A DNA stretch of 64,000 bases from contig CM038921.1 of NCBI GenBank assembly GCA_021904315.1, positions 9,020,146 to 9,084,145 on the forward strand, given 5' to 3'. The position numbers were made by a program, and so were the translations under genes. Numbering within the stretch: the first letter of the stretch is position 1; every line of letters starts with the position of its first letter. This DNA comes from Sphagnum magellanicum. Lineage: Eukaryota; Streptophyta; Sphagnopsida; Sphagnales; Sphagnaceae. The notes under the pieces were generated by a model. It was not told where the DNA came from. It ran no database searches and saw nothing but the letters and a program-made list of their open reading frames with translations. Positions 38,348 to 51,668 of the stretch are shown here, piece after piece.

Positions 38348-41300
38348 TCAAAGGCAATTGCTAATATCATCCTGTGTGTCGCTTTGGTGCCTTCCCTTTT
38401 CCAGCATCCAGCAAGTCTTGAGATAAAGAATCAAATCGCTCACGACCATTTTCTTCTTCTTTTGAGAGTCCCACAGCACCTCAACTGGGTACAGACCACT
38501 GGAGTTATACTCTTCAAGCTCAAATAGAGCATCAATCACTGTTTTGCAAACTTTCTCTCCCAACTCATCCTTCAACTCTTGCAGCTTTGTGTCATCTTTT
38601 TGGACTTCATACTGCAAAATAGTACAAGATCACTAATTTTTTAAGCACTCAAAAACAAAGAAAAACATAATCGAAGGATCAAGGGTGGCAGAATTTTATC
38701 ATCCTATAAACCAATCAGTCCTTAATACTGATTGCAATTGCAGCTCATATGAATATAATGCAACTCTGAAACCTCCAACAAGAGACTGTCAAGTGCCTTT
38801 TCAGACAGACTATTATTCATTGGATCACTAGAGAAACAAGGCCACATTCTGAAAGAAACAACACTTCAGAATTGTAAGAACACACCTTGAACTAATTGGG
38901 AGAGACTTGCACCATTTTCAAGGGGCAGAAACAATGGTCCATCAAGAGGGCTTCCCATTTGGAGATTTGGGTTGCCATTTGGATGTCCCAACCATCATCA
39001 TGGAATCTATACTTAAGCCTGCAAGCTGCCTCCCATGGCTCTTTCTCAATTTCATCCATCATTTTGATCTCCAACTTGTCTTTTGCCCCATAATCTTTCA
39101 GGCCCTTGCAAAATTATACCCAAATAAAAAGCACCTAAATAATTCCAATTGCACCAGTAATCTGACATAATTAATCTCAACAATTTGCAAATGGTTTTCA
39201 TGACATTTCTGTGTTGTGAATTCAATATTAAGACATCAAAATTCCTCTGGCCAAAATTCTTGCAGATGGTCCAAGCAGCAAATCAAGGAAGCACCAATAT
39301 AAGACTCCCACCCACAAGTGAAGAAGCACTATACCATGACTGCCACTTTGTGTGCCTCTTCAATCTCATCATTGGTAGCTCGCTCTTTCTTGGTGAGATC
39401 TGACACCAAGCTGTCTGAGAATTCATAACTAGACTGCAAGTCAGCAAGCTTTGATTCAAGAGCTGTGATCTTCTTCTTGTCAGATTCTATGTTGTTGGTT
39501 TCATCCTGGCAAGAACCTCTCAGGTGGATCTTGTCACGTTCCATCTCTAGCACTTCTGACACATGCTGAAATTCAAGCTCCTGGTTTTGGTTTAGTACCA
39601 ACTTTGTCTTCTGCTGCTGGACCTGCATCTCCAAATCCTTCTTCTGGACCTGAAAATTGTTTTAAAGAAAGAAGAAAGAAAACCCAAAAGTTTATTCTCT
39701 TACTGGACACTCACACACATTAATTATGTATATAATAATTTGCAAAGAATTGGAAATGAGACCAAAAAAATTGGGGGTGAAAATCAGATGTTAAGAGATC
39801 CATGGACCTCATGTTTCTCAATCATCTTCTTCTGCTGTAGGCCCTGATTGTAGCACATTGCTGCATGTAGTTCAGCTTGCTTGCTGATCTCCTCCAGTTG
39901 TTTCTTAGCCTAGACAGGTAGGTGTGTCATCTATGCTTGTCATGATATATGTAATATTTGCCATTACCTAATGTCAAATTGCCATTTCAATGTAATATAT
40001 ACCACAATAAACACCACATATTGTACATTGTAATGGATTTACCTCACACTCTGTGATGAGCCACAGCTTTTTGTGTGAGGAAAACACAATTCTCTTGTAG
40101 TGAAATGTTGAACTTGAAGTGGAATAATTTCCAAGTTCAGCAACTGAAAGTACTTTCTGAAGCATAGACTCTGAACATTAGGATTCTGATGATCACTTTA
40201 CCTCCTCTTTTGCCTTCTCAAACTGTTGAATCTCAGCAGATTTGTTCTTTTGTCTCATGATACAACTTTTTGTTCGCTCCATTTCTCCACATCTCTCCTC
40301 AAGTGCTTGCATTTTTGTTGTTAGCATCAGCTGATGCTGCAACATCCTGTTTTTTTGCTGCTCTGTGTCCCTGATTGTTTTCTTGTGCAGGTCTTCCAAA
40401 TCTGGGAGGACCCAAAAAAAAAGAAAAAAGACAAGAAGATCAATTCTTGTTTGCAAACCATCCTTGCTTTCAGCATCTGTAATAACGCATCCTTGCTTTT
40501 ACCAATGCCATAAGATGTAAATACTAAGAATGTCATTATAAGTCCATGACCTTGTTTGTGATTCTCTTCCACCTTCCGTTTCTCTTCCTCAGCCTTGAGG
40601 CAAAGGTTATCAACCTCTGCCACTAAATTTTGCAACATAATGAATTGCTCATGACAAGCTTCAAGGCAGTTATTTCTTCTTCCAACAGCTTCCACCAAAT
40701 TCTGGACAAGCTGATCATTGATTCTATCCTTGTCTTCCATCACATCCGCCACAGTCTTCAAGTCAGAAAACTTGCATAAGTGCTGTGTCAGAAGACCCAA
40801 ATGCCCTTTCAAATCCTGCAGTAATGATGCAAACAAATAAGAAATCAGATAAGAAAGCTGCAAACAAGTTTCAAATTCATTTCATGAAGGGTAAAATGAC
40901 ACCAGCCGGAGTGCCAAGGTCAAGGTCCTTTTCCAAGGATACAAGATTAATGACTGTCCATAATAGGGTTTTCATGAGTGCTGCAAACATGCAATTTAAG
41001 GACTCTTGAAACATCGTCAATTTGCATCAAATGTTGAGTATTGAAGCAGGCATTGTGATCTACACCGGCCTCTGTGGCTCCTTTTACTCATGTGTTTGCA
41101 CCCTGGTGTCTCAGGTTGAAAATCTTGAGCACAGTAAGAGATCATCTCTGCTTCAAGCTGCAAGAGTGTTGGAAGATCTTGGAAAGATCATGATGAATTC
41201 ATTGATTAGCTTTCGGGAGTTCACCGAGCTGATGGATTGTATAGAATGATATAAAATTAGGTACCAGCTATATACCTGTTCAGTGGCTTGCCATACATAA

Positions 41301-42197
41301 AGGTTGAAGCTGCCAGCTGCATGAAACTCTTGTAATTTCTCATTGCAGCAGTACTGGTGCAGCTGCAGCTGCTTGTCCGAGTGCCACTGTTTGCGGCCCC
41401 TTCCCACTGCTGCAAAGCTTTTCTCAAACGCTTCCGCATCCATCAGGCCATATATGTCTTTCTTAAAAGTTGTCAAAGCAGTTCCTTGGGGCCTTGGCGA
41501 TCATGAAAGACATCAACTCTTTCAGGGTTGAATTACTGCAGATCCACGAGGAGCAAACGTTAAGAACGATGAAGAAGGTTGCTGTAAATTATCTTCCAGG
41601 AGCGTCGAATTGCAGCAGCAGGAGCAGCAGGAGGAGGAGGAGAAGTGGAGGAGTTCAATGTACATGGAACTTCTCTTTGATGTCCGCAGCGCCAGCAGCC
41701 AGACGGAAGCCAATTAGATGCTCCTGTTGTCCGTGAGTTTCTCGGTTGTCAATATTGACGATGATGCCCATCCAAGAGCACAAGCGCTTTCTTTCTTTGG
41801 CAACGCGTCCGGGGACGACTTGCTCCTGGAGCCGACGACGTTCATCCGGAGCTTGTTTGTCCCTTTGTTGGTGCATCTCCTCGGCAGTCATCAAGTATAA
41901 TTTGTCCAGTGCTCGGTGATTACCGACCTTTAATAGCGATCCGTTCTTCCCATGACACCCAATTCCTCTAGTGGCGTGTGCAACCGGGTCCTGGTGTCGG
42001 AAGCTGATCTGCTTCTTCATGCGGCTGGGCGAGAATGGACACCTGTACGTGCCATATTCCGAATTCTTGGCCACCAGAATGCCGGAGTCGATCTTATACG
42101 TTGCCTCACTGATCTCGTACATCTCGATCTCTTCACACTCCAAGTCGCCAGAGTCGTCACTGGACTCACCGGACGCTGCTGCTGCTGAGGAGGACAT
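38348..42197 (-). CDS. FDM/SGS3-like XS-XH coiled-coil protein (divergent)
   Basis: FDM proteins bind RNA through XS and act with IDN2 in RNA-directed DNA methylation in the nucleus. Exons read on the minus strand: 42197-41664 (zf-XS, start of XS), about 41530-41276 (end of XS), 40815-40551, 40401-40202, 39909-39808, 39649-39335, 39104-38907, 38611-38348. The start is MSSSAAAASGESSDD. Motifs: GTYRCPFSPSRMKKQISFRH (zf-XS); WMGIIVNID (XS start); FKKDIYGLMDAEAFEKSFAA (XS end); LTQHLCKFSDLKTVADVMED; and long Glu/Lys coiled coils. At the XH end come KDYGAKDKLEIKMMDEIEKE and LKDELGEKVCKTVIDALFEL, with NSSGLYPVEVLW. From exon 3 onward the exons keep one frame for 448 codons. Oddities: the zf-XS second Cys is Ser, and no clean splice joins exons 1 and 2, where in-frame stops lie. 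It may be a divergent gene or an early pseudogene. Confidence 0.75.
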
Positions 42198-43400
42198 ATC
42201 TGGAATCTCATGTGCCAAGCTCAAGATCACTTTCCACAAGGAGCTCAGCTTGCAAGGATGGTTCCTTCCCTTGTGGGAAAATTGTTCAACTTTAGCTCCA
42301 AGAATAGAGTTCAAAAACGCAAGTAACAGGGTTCAATTGAGCCACACAGGTAGTTTTGCAACGTCATTCCTTCCCAGGGAGCCAGCCTCAGAGGGTGCAC
42401 AATTATGCCATCTACAAGCTGGGTACTGTGAACCAAAGTAGAAGGGGAAGTTGGTAAATTTTCCCTTGTTAGAAAGCAGCTGCACTAGAGCAGCTATTGG
42501 GGCAAACGAATGAATTTTCCCTTTGAAATTGGTTCTAAGAGGGATTTCTAACAGGGAAAACTGCTCGAGGCTTTCCCACATTCTAGCACACACGGAGTTT
42601 TTGTACCAAAACTCCTTATGTCTACTACTGTAGAAGATCAGAAGAACAAAACTCGTAAAGTCTTCAAGACCATGTACGTAACACTTGTGACAATCTGCAG
42701 TAATGGCGAACTTAACTTCACACCTCCTGACATCGTCCCCACCAGCTGCAAAAATTCATGAGTACTGTCGTAGAATGATCGAGACACCAAGCGAGTCACT
42801 GCAGTTACGCACAATCTCTTCTGCAACGCTCTACAATGAGAGCGACGGAAGAAGGAAGGAAGGAAGGAAGGAAGGAAGAAGAAGACGAAGACGACAGTCT
42901 GACGTCGCCGCCGCCACTGGGATATAGGCCACTCAACTGCACCTATCTTTTACCTAGCTTTTATCTTTCATCATCATCTTTTAACATCTTCTTCACTTTC
43001 TTGTAATAGGTACTTTTGTATTCTTCATCGTTTCTTTTAATCTGGAGCAGGTCGCCAAAATATAGCAGCAATCTTTATAAAATTTTCTATTTCCCTCTCT
43101 GACCTGTAGCCAAAATAAAGCATGATTCTTAATCTTTTTGGCTACTTTCCTCTCCAACCTCTAGCCAAATTTGGGTGATTCATCTTGTTCTGGGATAATA
43201 GGACACTCATGGCACCTATCTTTAACCCAGCTTTTTACTGCCATCGTCGTCTTAAAACATCTTTAAAAGAACTAAATTTGCTGGGAGAGATTTGCTAAAA
43301 GATATTGAATTTTCAGACCACAAGAGCAAAAGATATTGAATTTAGGCGATATGCTACCTCATCTATTTGAAGTATGCTCTAAATTGTAGTTCACATACTG
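42198..43400. promoter_or_regulatory. Upstream region of the FDM-like gene
   Basis: The minus-strand frame of the first exon stays open upstream to about 42314, but MSSS at 42197 fits the family start best. A GGAA microsatellite (42850-42880) and a GAAGACGA purine tract lie 650 bases upstream. No TATA box is assigned with confidence. Confidence 0.35.
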
Positions 43401-44835
43401 CAGAAGGTTTTTAAAGTGTTGTGCAACAAAATTCAGCCAAAGAAGGGAGAGAGAGAGGAGCACTGTCGCAATCTGACATTTTAGGGTTTCAATCTAGGAA
43501 ACAAAAAGAGGAAATAAAAGGCATGGTTGATCCAATGCAGAGACACCAGCGAGTACAACTGGATTCAGAAGTCGACTCCTTAGCTAGATTTGCACTGGAC
43601 AATGTTTAAAACTGGAGATTGTAGCCATGCAATAAATATATCACCCAGAATAATGTCTGAGTCCACATCAGAACAAAAATAGAAACATCTGTAGATCTTA
43701 TCAAGCCAGAATCACACAATCACACAACAGACTTTTGAATCTACACAAATGCTTCCTATATACTTGTACATCTACATTGATTGTTAAGAACACATGCACC
43801 AAAATGGATAAGGTGAGGTTGCAACTTGGGAATGAGATCTGTATCTGGTGATGGCCCCTCCTAACCAGTGGCCTCCTTTGTCTCCCAATGCAGGGCTGAG
43901 CAGGAATTCAAGATTGCACTTCAAATGGATGAGGGAGCATGTAAGATGGGCAGTGAGGTTAACCCCAGGAAGACATGTCCTTCAGTTGGCAATTTGGTTT
44001 GGTCACTGCACTTCTGAGAAGAACCCTACACCATCTCAAGCCTTGTCACAGGCAACATGCATTCTTTCAAGCACAATCATCTCCCCAATTTACTTTCATC
44101 CTTTTTTGACAACATAAGCCAATTTCAGCTTACAAAGGGATTTAGAGCCTGGACCAGTCAGTGGCTGCACTTGATCTTCTCCCCTGCACATTTCTTTTGT
44201 GCTTTACAGATCTTCTGTCTCACCAGCATCTGACCAACCAATCCTGGACCCACCATTTGAAGCTCAAAATTTATAACCAAATGAACTAAGTGTGCACAAA
44301 ACCATGAAATGAGAGCATAAAATGTGGACCAACATACCCCTTACACTTGGAAAACCTCAGAAGTCCTTCTGCACTCACATGATTCAAGTCTCCTTGCTGA
44401 CTATGAACACCTACTCTGGCCTCAAAATTGTTGTTGTACTGCTGTCCTTTTCAGGATTTTGAACCTCTTGCCTTGACAGCAAAATGCTTCTTGTCTAATT
44501 TCTCCAAAGTTGTGGTCTTCAACAGGAAAAGTCGGCCAGCTTGATCATATAGGCTGCCTCCACACTTCAAAAGTCCCTGTTCATGTAGCTCTGTCTTCAA
44601 TCTCTCTAAACCTAGCACCTGCTAATCCCCCACCCCAGAATTATCTCTCCACACATGCAACTCAAACTCACAGAAAGACTAATAACAACTCTTACACTTG
44701 ATGAAACAAAAGGCATAGAACCTGAAAGATGCAGAACATTATTAGGTGTTCTACATTATTAACCATTCTTCTGGGCAAAATATCCTATTCATTTACTGTT
44801 TACTCCTGGAATTGCAACAACCAGAATTTCCAAAC
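43400..44835. other. Intergenic DNA, no gene recognised
   Basis: Composition is intermediate. Short frames such as 43848-44117 show no known domain. An exon relic continuing from 44840-45900 could lie here but cannot be supported. Confidence 0.35.
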
Positions 44836-44839
44836 TTAA

Positions 44840-45900
44840 TTGCAGAATATTCCAGGGGCTGTTGCCCCCGAAGCCTATGCAAATTGCAGCAAAAATCTGG
44901 AGAAGAACCAGATTGTTAGCACATCTGAGCAGGAATGTTTGCTTGGACATACCTCCATATCTTTGGCTGAGATGGAATTGGCAAAGTTGATCAGACCATC
45001 TGCTGCTAAGTTTCTCTCGCTTTCCCTTATATTGATATCATCTGTTGGACCTGGGTCAGAAGTCTGACCGATGGCACTACCCTGCTTCTCCAAAAAGCTT
45101 TCACCAACATCCTTTCCATCCTCAGATGGTGGAACTGCACAAACAACTTCTCCACAGCTGGTACCTGAGAGAGGTTCACTATTGCTGGTTTCAGCAATAT
45201 TTCAATGGGCAATTTTGATGTCTTGAATTTCTTCCTTCGTTGAGTTTGCTGTAGGAATGGTCAATTCATCCTCTCCTATTCTGATCAAAGAGCCTTACTC
45301 TGCAATAACCTCATCAAGGTCCATTTCCTCGTCTTCACCCATCATCCTGCTGTAACAAGGCAATCTCTGCATCAGGAGGACTTGGACTTTCCATGAAATG
45401 AAAGGCAGTCTTGAACTGAGTTTCAACAGGATTTTAAATATCTCTCATAAACCCTAAACCCTTCAACAGGATTCTAAACTTCAAAGTACCTTCAGGTTTC
45501 AGACCAACACCTGGCAAATGACATACAATCAGCTGCATAACTTGCTGGGAAGAGGGAACCTACAACAGCCCAACCATCATACGCCATCTATCAGCAAGAA
45601 TGTGCACCAAATGCGAGAACGTTTTGCTTGTATTGCAATGGCCTCAATTTTCTTCATCTTGGCATCGGCACCAAGCTTGCGAGATTCCGCTAAACCTGAA
45701 TCAACGGCTAAACCCAACTCCTCCATTGCTTGAGAAGTCTCGGCCCTAAATTTCTCAAGTTACTTGTAAACTCCGACGTTTCCTTCCTTGACCTTCTTCT
45801 CCTTCTTCAGAAACTCTTCGGCCGCTTTCTCTAGCTGTCTCTCCACCAACTCCGCTTTCCACCCCTTGTGCTTCTCTTCGGAGTTCACATGTTAGCTCGA
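44840..45900 (-). pseudogene. Decayed gene relic, family not recognised
   Basis: Two exon-like pieces on the minus strand. The upstream one (about 45895-45600) reads EEKHKGWKAELVERQLEKAA and EEFLKKEKVKEGNVGVYK, then a stop, then FRAETSQAMEELGLAVDSGL, a charged helical stretch. The downstream one (about 45400-44950) reads MESPSPPDAEIALLQQDDG and, after a one-base frameshift, EDEEMDLDEVIAE. Stops follow. It then continues to SERNLAADGLINFANSISAK and ends in a good splice donor, GAG then GTATGT. Codon-like composition and a retained splice site argue for a former gene; stops and the frameshift argue it is dead. I cannot name the family. Confidence 0.5.
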
Positions 45901-46420
45901 GTTAACATGGAAGGTGTTTGCATCTTATGGAGTGTAATGAAAAATCTTTGATCAAGGAAAGTAACGAAGATCGAAAGTCAAAGTCTGTTAGGCCCTTTCA
46001 TCGTTCAACCAATGTTGGTCACAATAATGAAAAAAGACATCATTTTCTTTATGCAAATAATCAAATTACTTGACTCATAAAAGGAGAAATTAATTTATTC
46101 AGTGTTAATCATGAAATTTCATCTCCTTTGCTTGTGATGTTTTTAGAGTAGCCAGACCTTGAGTAAAACATGATTAGAAAAGTAAGCTTGTCCATATAAA
46201 ATCAATTATGACAACATCAAGTAAGGTGTGAATCTCATCTTTTGAAAGGACAATGTCAACTCATCCAACAGAAGAGTTCTCAATTCCTAAAGAAAACACA
46301 TGCAATTCCTCACATCCAATATAAAAAGCCAACCTCTCGAACAATGGGTGCAAAGGATATGTAGCACTTCAACTCATCGCATGTCCTCGTAGACTCATTT
46401 TGCGCTGAGCATATCACCAA
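45900..46420 (+). repeat. Possible dispersed repeat shared with 16550-17130
   Basis: GCATCTTATGGAGTGTAATG near 45921 and GAATCTCATCTTTTGAAAGG, with ACAATGTCAAC, near 46232 echo words in the same order at 16550-17130. It starts just where the coding-like signal of the neighbouring relic stops, so its insertion may have helped to break that gene. Confidence 0.3.
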
Positions 46421-47488
46421 AGAAAGAAAACCCAAATCCACCTAGGAAGGTCCACAATTGAACCGTAGGAGAGTCCTTGTTATGAAAGTCTTCCGATTTT
46501 AGACAAATTTATACCTTCCTAGATACATCTGGGTAAATAGTAAGAAATAAATCGCCAGCTTTATTGAACAAAATAGATGTCAAATTACACAATTCTGGCT
46601 TGGCGCTTGCATATTACTAATGATTAACACTCTTTTTCTCATTCTGTTTTCATATGATTTCCAATATTTCACCATTCTTTATGTCAAGGACATAGACATG
46701 GAAATACACTGTTAATTTGCAATTATGTTTGGAAATGAATTAGTTGTTTTTAAAATTGTCTTTGGAAATGTCCAAAATCAACCATATCTAGGACAGATCT
46801 CTGGGATTGTAAAAGAACAAAACAAAACAATTATGATTTGAGGACTAGAAAAAACAGGGTGTGATTGTGCAAGAGGACACAAAGATATGGAGCTGATAAA
46901 TAAAGCTCACAAAACAAGTAAAATGAAGCTTTTGGATGAACATGCTATCACAAAATGAGAGGACCAAAACCAACAATCACAAGTTCAATGCATATTTTGA
47001 CAAAAACCCTAGAGTGTCTCAATTCAACTGTAAGAAATATGCAATCTGAAGACACAAAGAGATTTAACTAAAAGATACAGTAGAGATGACAATCACAAAT
47101 TCAATGAATTCACAATGATTTCCAAATTGATGAAACGAGGAGATGCTATTTCAGAACATGCAAAAAACTTACAATGCAAAGCACTTTGCACTTCATAGAG
47201 AATTCATAGTCACTAACCAAGAATCCATTACATTTAATCACCTGAAACATAACATATGAATCCCTAGACTTTCTTCAATCCATCAACAATTGAAGTTAGG
47301 AAGTAAGGAATAATTTCATAAATGGAGCCTCTTCACAGAAAGGGCAAAGGGGAAATTTAGGGTTGGTAAGAATGGTGCCTATTCCCTTACAGTCCTCATA
47401 AGATATCTACAAGCTTAACACAATCATTTTCCAAGTTTTTTATCTTCAATTTGCTTTTTCTTTTCTCAATGCTTCTTCACTGAAAGAC
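46420..47488. other. Intergenic DNA and 3' side of the DUF547 gene
   Basis: AT-rich with no coding signal. The last 100-300 bases probably hold the 3' UTR of the DUF547 gene on the minus strand. Confidence 0.4.
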
Positions 47489-50400
47489 TCACAAATCCAA
47501 CTTTTTGTAAATGTTTGAAGGGAATAGATAGCGAAAACTGAAGTCAAATGGAAGAACTGCAAAATTGTTGTTGGATTGCAAAAGGTGGAAGCGCCGCTGT
47601 TGAATACACTTGAAAATTACTGCAACTTGTGAAGAGGGAAGAAAGTCGCACACCCAGTCCAACAGCACACGGTCATCTACAATCTCATGAGCATAGCAGT
47701 AGAGAAGCTTTGGGACAAGAAGCCTTCCCTTTGCAGAAATCCCGACAGCCACCCTTACATAATCATGAAGCGCGAATCCAAGCTCCTCATGCACATGCTC
47801 CGCAGTGTAAACACGTACCTATGATAGGAGCAAAACCTCAATTTTCTCTGAATGGCATGAACACATTCAGTGAAATACTACATGAAAAGGAAGAAACAAT
47901 GATGAAAGAAACACAAATATGGTTACCAAATCATTGGTATTACCATGGGCGAGGATTGGGCACCACAACAAAGTGCAAAGTTAACAAGTGGCTCCATTTG
48001 CTCAATACCATACTTGACCAGCTCCTGCTTCAATTTATGCCTATGAAGCGCTGTCATCATACCCTGCACCTCAACCCCATATCCCTTCATACTCTGTCTC
48101 TCATCACTGTTGAAGATCAAAGCCAAATGAATTCCTGCAAGAATCTGCTGAATGGATTTTAAAAAGCAGATGGTGTAATAGATGAGTACAAATTGTGGTC
48201 GATGCCCCATAGCTTTTCCCTTAAGTAAACAGCACTCTATAAGTGCAGCATTAACCCATTGTCCTCCCACACAATATGCAGCCTGCAAATATAATACACA
48301 CAGAAGCAATAATCTATGATCAGTGCACACATACACACACGCCCACACACAAGGAAATACCAGATTGCAAATCAAAATTGACAGTTGTACTCACTTGAAA
48401 CTGTGTGCATACCTTCTGCATCAGATTGAAGAATTTCAGGTCACTTCTTGGAACCCCATATGCCAGATAGGCCTGAAATAATCCACCACAAGAATGCTTG
48501 TCAGATGACTCTGTGGTTGCTGTTTGTTCTTTTTGTGCAACCAGCAACCTTGTATTGATCAGAACCTAGAAGAATCAACAAAGGGTGTTCGTAACAATCT
48601 TACATGCATCAAAAGTGCATTATAAACATTGATCCAAAATGCGAGCTTTTCATCATTAGTCATGATCCGTGGGTCAATGTCTTGTAGTTGCTCCACCAGC
48701 AATCTGCAACTCAGTGACAGACCTTTTAGAAAGAAGATGAAGGGACACTGGATTATTCAGAGACATAGGATAGAGAAGAGTATGAATCACAAGCCCCCCC
48801 AAAATAAACAAAAAACTAACCTAAAGTTGCCAAGGGCGTGTGCAGCACACTCAAGCTGTTCCTTGCCCACAGACAGCCATCGAACCTCACATGCATATTT
48901 ATACGGACCAACATCAGCCCAAGAGAGCTTCCCTTGTGCTTTGTACAGGTCAGAAGATGCATCATTTGTCAAAACTTCATCACTCGTAAGTGACTCTGAC
49001 ACTGACAAAACTGATGATGGCGTGAGGTTTGCGAAGTGTGAAGTTGGAGACTGATGATTGCCTGTGAGCAACAAACTACCATCACTTGCACCACTCAAGT
49101 TGCAGTATATCTTTGCCATGCTCTGCACCATTTCCTCTGACAACCTGTTAGCACTTTTCTTTGGCTCCTTGCTCCATTTGAACCCAAGGTCTTCATCTGC
49201 AGACATTTGTGATTCCGATCTTGATAAAAAATCTTCTTGGCCATTCTGCACATGTAAATAGGAAAGAAATTATTTGGAGTTAGAAATGCACCCAAACACT
49301 CATTCATAGGCAATAAACTGTCAAAGATTTTTCCTTAATCAATGCCCATTCATGAATCCCAGAAGCCTTTAAGGACTCTGTTTGTACACTGCAAAGGCAA
49401 AGGGATTTTTGGATGCCTAAAAAATTAAGGAAAGAAAATTCAAGTTCTCAAGAGATGAATGCACCGAGAAGCTTTCAGATATGCTGGAGCTTGAAGAACT
49501 AGATTTGTCAGAGGAATCCCCTCTCACTCCCTTGACACCAGATTGATACATGCTTCTCTTCTGCAGTCCATTTCCCAAGCACCACCTTTTGTAGCTCATA
49601 TATCAATGCAAGAAGGCTCAGAATGTTCCACAGATGCAATATAAGTTTCCAGAAAAAAACTCCATGACCAAGCAAACCTAAGATTTCAGTAAAGAAACAA
49701 GTCATTCAAACTGTAAGGATTGTACATGTTCTGATGCACTGATGTACCTCATCTTCTGAAGGAGAATCAGCTACATTTGCAGAAGATGTCTGTTCACCAT
49801 TCGTGAAGTTGGATCCAGACACAGAAGTTGATTCCAAAGTGCAGTAGTGTTCATTTGGCAAATTGCTCCAGAATGAAAGACGGCGTTTTGCAGTTTGCAG
49901 AAATGCAGGCAAATCCTTAAGATGATCCCCTGAGGACAAAATGCGCAATGGTCCAAGGCCTTGAAGCTTCTCGGAACTGACTGGTGATGAAGGACGTTGC
50001 GTTTCTTGGGGGCTGATAGCAAGCGTTGGGAGAAAATGGTTTGTATGCTCTTGGGTAGTTGTTGCTACAGGAGGAGAATCCCTGGATTTGGAACACTTAG
50101 AACACTTCCCATCTGAAACAGAGTGTTGACTGTGTTTTGGAGTAACTGAGGCCTTGATTTCCATTGGTGAAATTGAGCGGCGTTCTGGCTGTACATTTAG
50201 ATACACACTGCACATGAGGGCACCGACTTCTGACATTACGCAAACCTTGCATGATTGGAATCAATGCAATATACAGACTGAAATATGAATCTTGTTTCAC
50301 CTTTCTCACAGAAGGACGAGCAGATCGGCAAAGCAAATCTTGGCCATTCCAACGAGACCAGAAGCTTCGTCGCGGTGGTGAAGGTGATGGTGGCTCCTCA

Positions 50401-51668
50401 TCTTCTTCTTCCTCTTTTTCTTCTTCTCCTTCCATAAGAGGGCATGGGACATGCAGAAGCTCCTTCAAAGTAGCAAGGGCTGGGCTCTTAAAGCCGCCGC
50501 CCGACAGCTGCAGTGAATGTGAAGCAGCGTATAGAGCAGCACCACCTGCAACTGGAGACACTTGCTGTGTGTTTCTTTGCTGGAAGAAAGAAGGTGGACT
50601 AGTACTAATGTGGAGATCCTCAACTACTTCATCATCCTCAATACTTGTCTCCTGTACAAGTCGCCATTGCAATCCTGTGATCTGCATCTCAAGATTGAGC
50701 ACCTCCACTTCCAGTATTGCAATATCCAGCAAAAGCTTTTGCTCCTGCACAACAAGGACTCATAAAAAAAACCTAGATCAGTCATGCGAATTGTAGGAAT
50801 CAACATGCTTCTTCATCATGCCTGTCTGTCTAAGATCGCAGCCTTTTGACATAGAAAGCAGAGTCTAGGGTTTAGGATTGACATGAGGAACACGCAAATG
50901 CTATGTAAATTCGAAAGAAACTCGAAGAAGAAGAAGAAGATGGTGATCAGAGCTGCCACAATAGACATGAAGAGATGCCATCATGCATAACTCCCAACGT
51001 CAGCAAGAAGGGAATGAGCGATCGCTGCAGTTGCAGAAAGTTGCAGCAAGCTGTGGACAACCACATGTACATATGGGGATTATTCTTACAATTGCAGGAA
51101 GATGTGAGGGAACTGTGTATGGCAGAAGTCCAGGGGTACGTTTCAGAGCTTTCTCCAAGGCTGTATGAAGCTCCTGCTGCTGCTCCAACTGTTTATGCAG
51201 AGCTGACACCTGCATGATGCACATCCTTTCCAAGCTTTTTGTCAGTCAATTGCAACGGGGATGAGGGGGTATGTGTGTGACATATGCAATTTAAGTGAAG
51301 CCAATAATATTGCAAAGCTCTGAAAAACCTTTCATTGAGTGAGTTCTGAATGAGCGGGAGGGGGAGAACTTTGAACTGACTTCATCTTCCAGCTCGGAGC
51401 GCAGCAACAATTGCTGAAGCGACACACTACTTCTTGTATCATAAAACACATCCTCCTCAACTGAAGAAAGAGAGCATGAGGTTCTTGCAGTTCCAGGCTG
51501 CTGCAAGCTATTATTGTTACGTGGAATAGCACAAGAAGAAGCGCTCGGAAGAATGTTTTGCTTGGACCGCATCATCATGTCTTTGGACTTGGGTAGTAGA
51601 ACGGACCACTGAATTATGTGGCGCTTCCCTCCTCGTCCAAGCCCGTCTTCGACTTGTGTCGAGATCAT
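47489..51668 (-). CDS. MIP1-type leucine zipper and DUF547 domain protein
   Basis: Members of this plant family pair an N-terminal 'ternary complex factor MIP1' zipper with a C-terminal DUF547; their biochemistry is poorly known. Coding exons (minus strand): 51668-51381, 51209-51090, 50744-50301, 50188-49748, 49560-49465, 49245-48821, 48703-48604, 48472-48413, 48282-48190, 48144-47944, 47818-47489. All join in frame to 866 codons including the stop. The zipper runs over residues about 85-170 (VSALHKQLEQQQELHTALEK, LLLDIAILEVEVLNLEMQ). The middle is Ser/Pro/Glu-rich. RLSEEMVQSMAKIYC precedes DUF547 (about 605-865) with NDEKLAFWINVYNALLMH, AYLAYGVPRSDLKFFNLMQK, GKAMGHRPQF, EPLVNFALCCGAQSSP, VRVYTAEHVHEELGFALHDY, VPKLLYCYA and the terminal FDFSFRYLFPSN. 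The start at 51668 is the first in-frame ATG after an upstream stop. The gene looks intact. Confidence 0.92.

Noticed and set aside
41718-42441. Plus-strand frames over the first FDM-like exon
   Set aside because: Antisense shadows; the minus frame carries the zf-XS and XS motifs.
50251-50796. Plus-strand frame of 181 residues over the DUF547 gene
   Set aside because: It is the antisense shadow of a well-supported minus-strand exon encoding the zipper and acidic region.
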